From Aeromonas taiwanensis (lineage in GTDB: Bacteria; Pseudomonadota; Gammaproteobacteria; Enterobacterales; Aeromonadaceae), in assembly GCF_000820165.1 (NCBI RefSeq), contig NZ_CDDD01000004.1, positions 363-53,846 on the forward strand: 53,484 nt of DNA. Reading direction: 5' to 3'. The position numbers and the translations under genes were made by a program. How positions within the stretch are numbered: the stretch's first letter is position 1; each line of letters starts with the position of its first letter. The notes below the pieces were generated by a model. It was not told where the DNA came from and ran no database searches. It worked only from the letters and a program-made list of their open reading frames with translations. Below are positions 53,067 to 53,484 of this stretch, one piece after another.

Positions 53067-53484
53067 TCACGGATTGTCCGGCGCTTTCGTCCGTGAAAGG
53101 GCAAGCCAGTTAACCCATTGCTTTTCATGAGAAGAATTTACTTTTACCAGTCCCTTGTCAATTGCCATCAAGCAGCATTGCCACACATCTCCATTAAAAA
53201 ATGCGGCCTGCTGGCAATCGATGGCGGCCAGCTCCAGCCAGACACTTTGCTGGTATTTTTCGCTGAGCTGCATGGCCCCCGACAGCGCCAGGTAGCAGAG
53301 GTCGAACAGGCCGTGGTGATCGAGGGCGGTGGCGGCCTTGGGCAGGAAAGGATGGCTGACGATGCCGAGGCTGATGCGCCTGTCCAGCGGGTGCTCGCAG
53401 GGGAAGGCGGCCAGGGTCTCCAGCAGCTCCTGTGCCAGCTGGTGCAGTTGGGTCACGTGGCGCTGGGGCACCACATAGAGGAGG
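53067..53484 (-). CDS. Unrecognised protein, C-terminal part (cut by window edge)
   Basis: The frame is open to the last base, so the start lies outside. The visible 139 residues are mostly helical, Leu-, His- and Gln-rich (VTQLHQLAQELLETLAAF; LFDLCYLALSGAMQLSEKYQ), with Cys in CEHP, DCQQ and WQCC. No family was recognised. It lies 85 bases upstream of the diguanylate cyclase gene and may share its transcript. Confidence 0.6.
   Translation of the reverse strand, partial: LLYVVPQRHVTQLHQLAQELLETLAAFPCEHPLDRRISLGIVSHPFLPKAATALDHHGLFDLCYLALSGAMQLSEKYQQSVWLELAAIDCQQAAFFNGDVWQCCLMAIDKGLVKVNSSHEKQWVNWLALSRTKAPDNP

Overview
The window reads as a gamma-proteobacterial chromosome segment, most likely Aeromonas. 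The DNA is GC-rich and densely coding. It mixes gene orders known from E. coli (yajL-panE|yajQ, ampG/yajG/bolA, gcvB|gcvA-ygdD-rlmM, xni, ppnN) with marine-type functions (Na+-NQR, an OmpK/Tsx-type porin, an AdeRS/AdeAB-like efflux locus). The genus call is inference from content and style; no rRNA or other species marker is present. No insertion sequence, prophage, integron or CRISPR array was seen. One tRNA gene (Ser-TGA) and one strong small-RNA candidate (GcvB) are present.

Layout. 1-5.0 kb: the end of a tightly overlapped seven-gene operon (FAD oxidoreductase, DUF1365, cyclopropane-fatty-acid-synthase-like methyltransferase, DUF2878, small Trp-rich protein, chalcone-isomerase-like protein, DUF3833 lipoprotein), probably modifying membrane lipids under photo-oxidative or envelope stress. 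5.0-8.6 kb: stress genes, dps behind an OxyR-type site and hcp/hcr behind a perfect FNR-type box. 8.7-10.9 kb: galE, a DsbA-family thiol oxidoreductase and tRNA-Ser. 11-17.3 kb: an RND pump and its adaptor, divergent from a two-component system that resembles AdeRS.

17.5-24.4 kb: an arsenic island. It holds the remnant of a winged-helix regulator, arsR with an operator over its promoter, arsD, arsA, a cysteine phosphatase-like protein, an arsenate-type GAPDH, arsJ and acr3. It has no arsC. GAPDH would make 1-arseno-3-phosphoglycerate from arsenate and ArsJ would export it. Acr3, possibly energised by ArsA and loaded by ArsD, would export arsenite. The phosphatase-like protein is the unexplained member and the best candidate here for a new function.

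24.4-32.5 kb: housekeeping genes yajL, panE, yajQ, ompK/tsx-like (with a CRP-type box), ampG, a small unknown, ppiA-like cyclophilin, yajG-like lipoprotein, rlmG and bolA. 32.5-40.1 kb: a 431-bp leader, then nqrABCDEF-apbE-nqrM, a complete sodium-pumping NADH:quinone oxidoreductase with its flavin transferase and iron maturation factor. 40.1-43.8 kb: a small exported protein, dinB behind a LexA box, and a chemoreceptor behind a sigma-28-type promoter.

43.8-47.2 kb: the gcvB small RNA divergent from gcvA, then an alpha/beta hydrolase, ygdD-like DUF423 protein and rlmM. 47.2-53.5 kb, all on the minus strand: a periplasmic unknown, NAD-type isocitrate dehydrogenase, xni, ppnN, a GGDEF diguanylate cyclase, and the C-terminal part of an unrecognised protein cut by the window edge. 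Function calls rest on motif recognition by eye and family memory; no database search was run.
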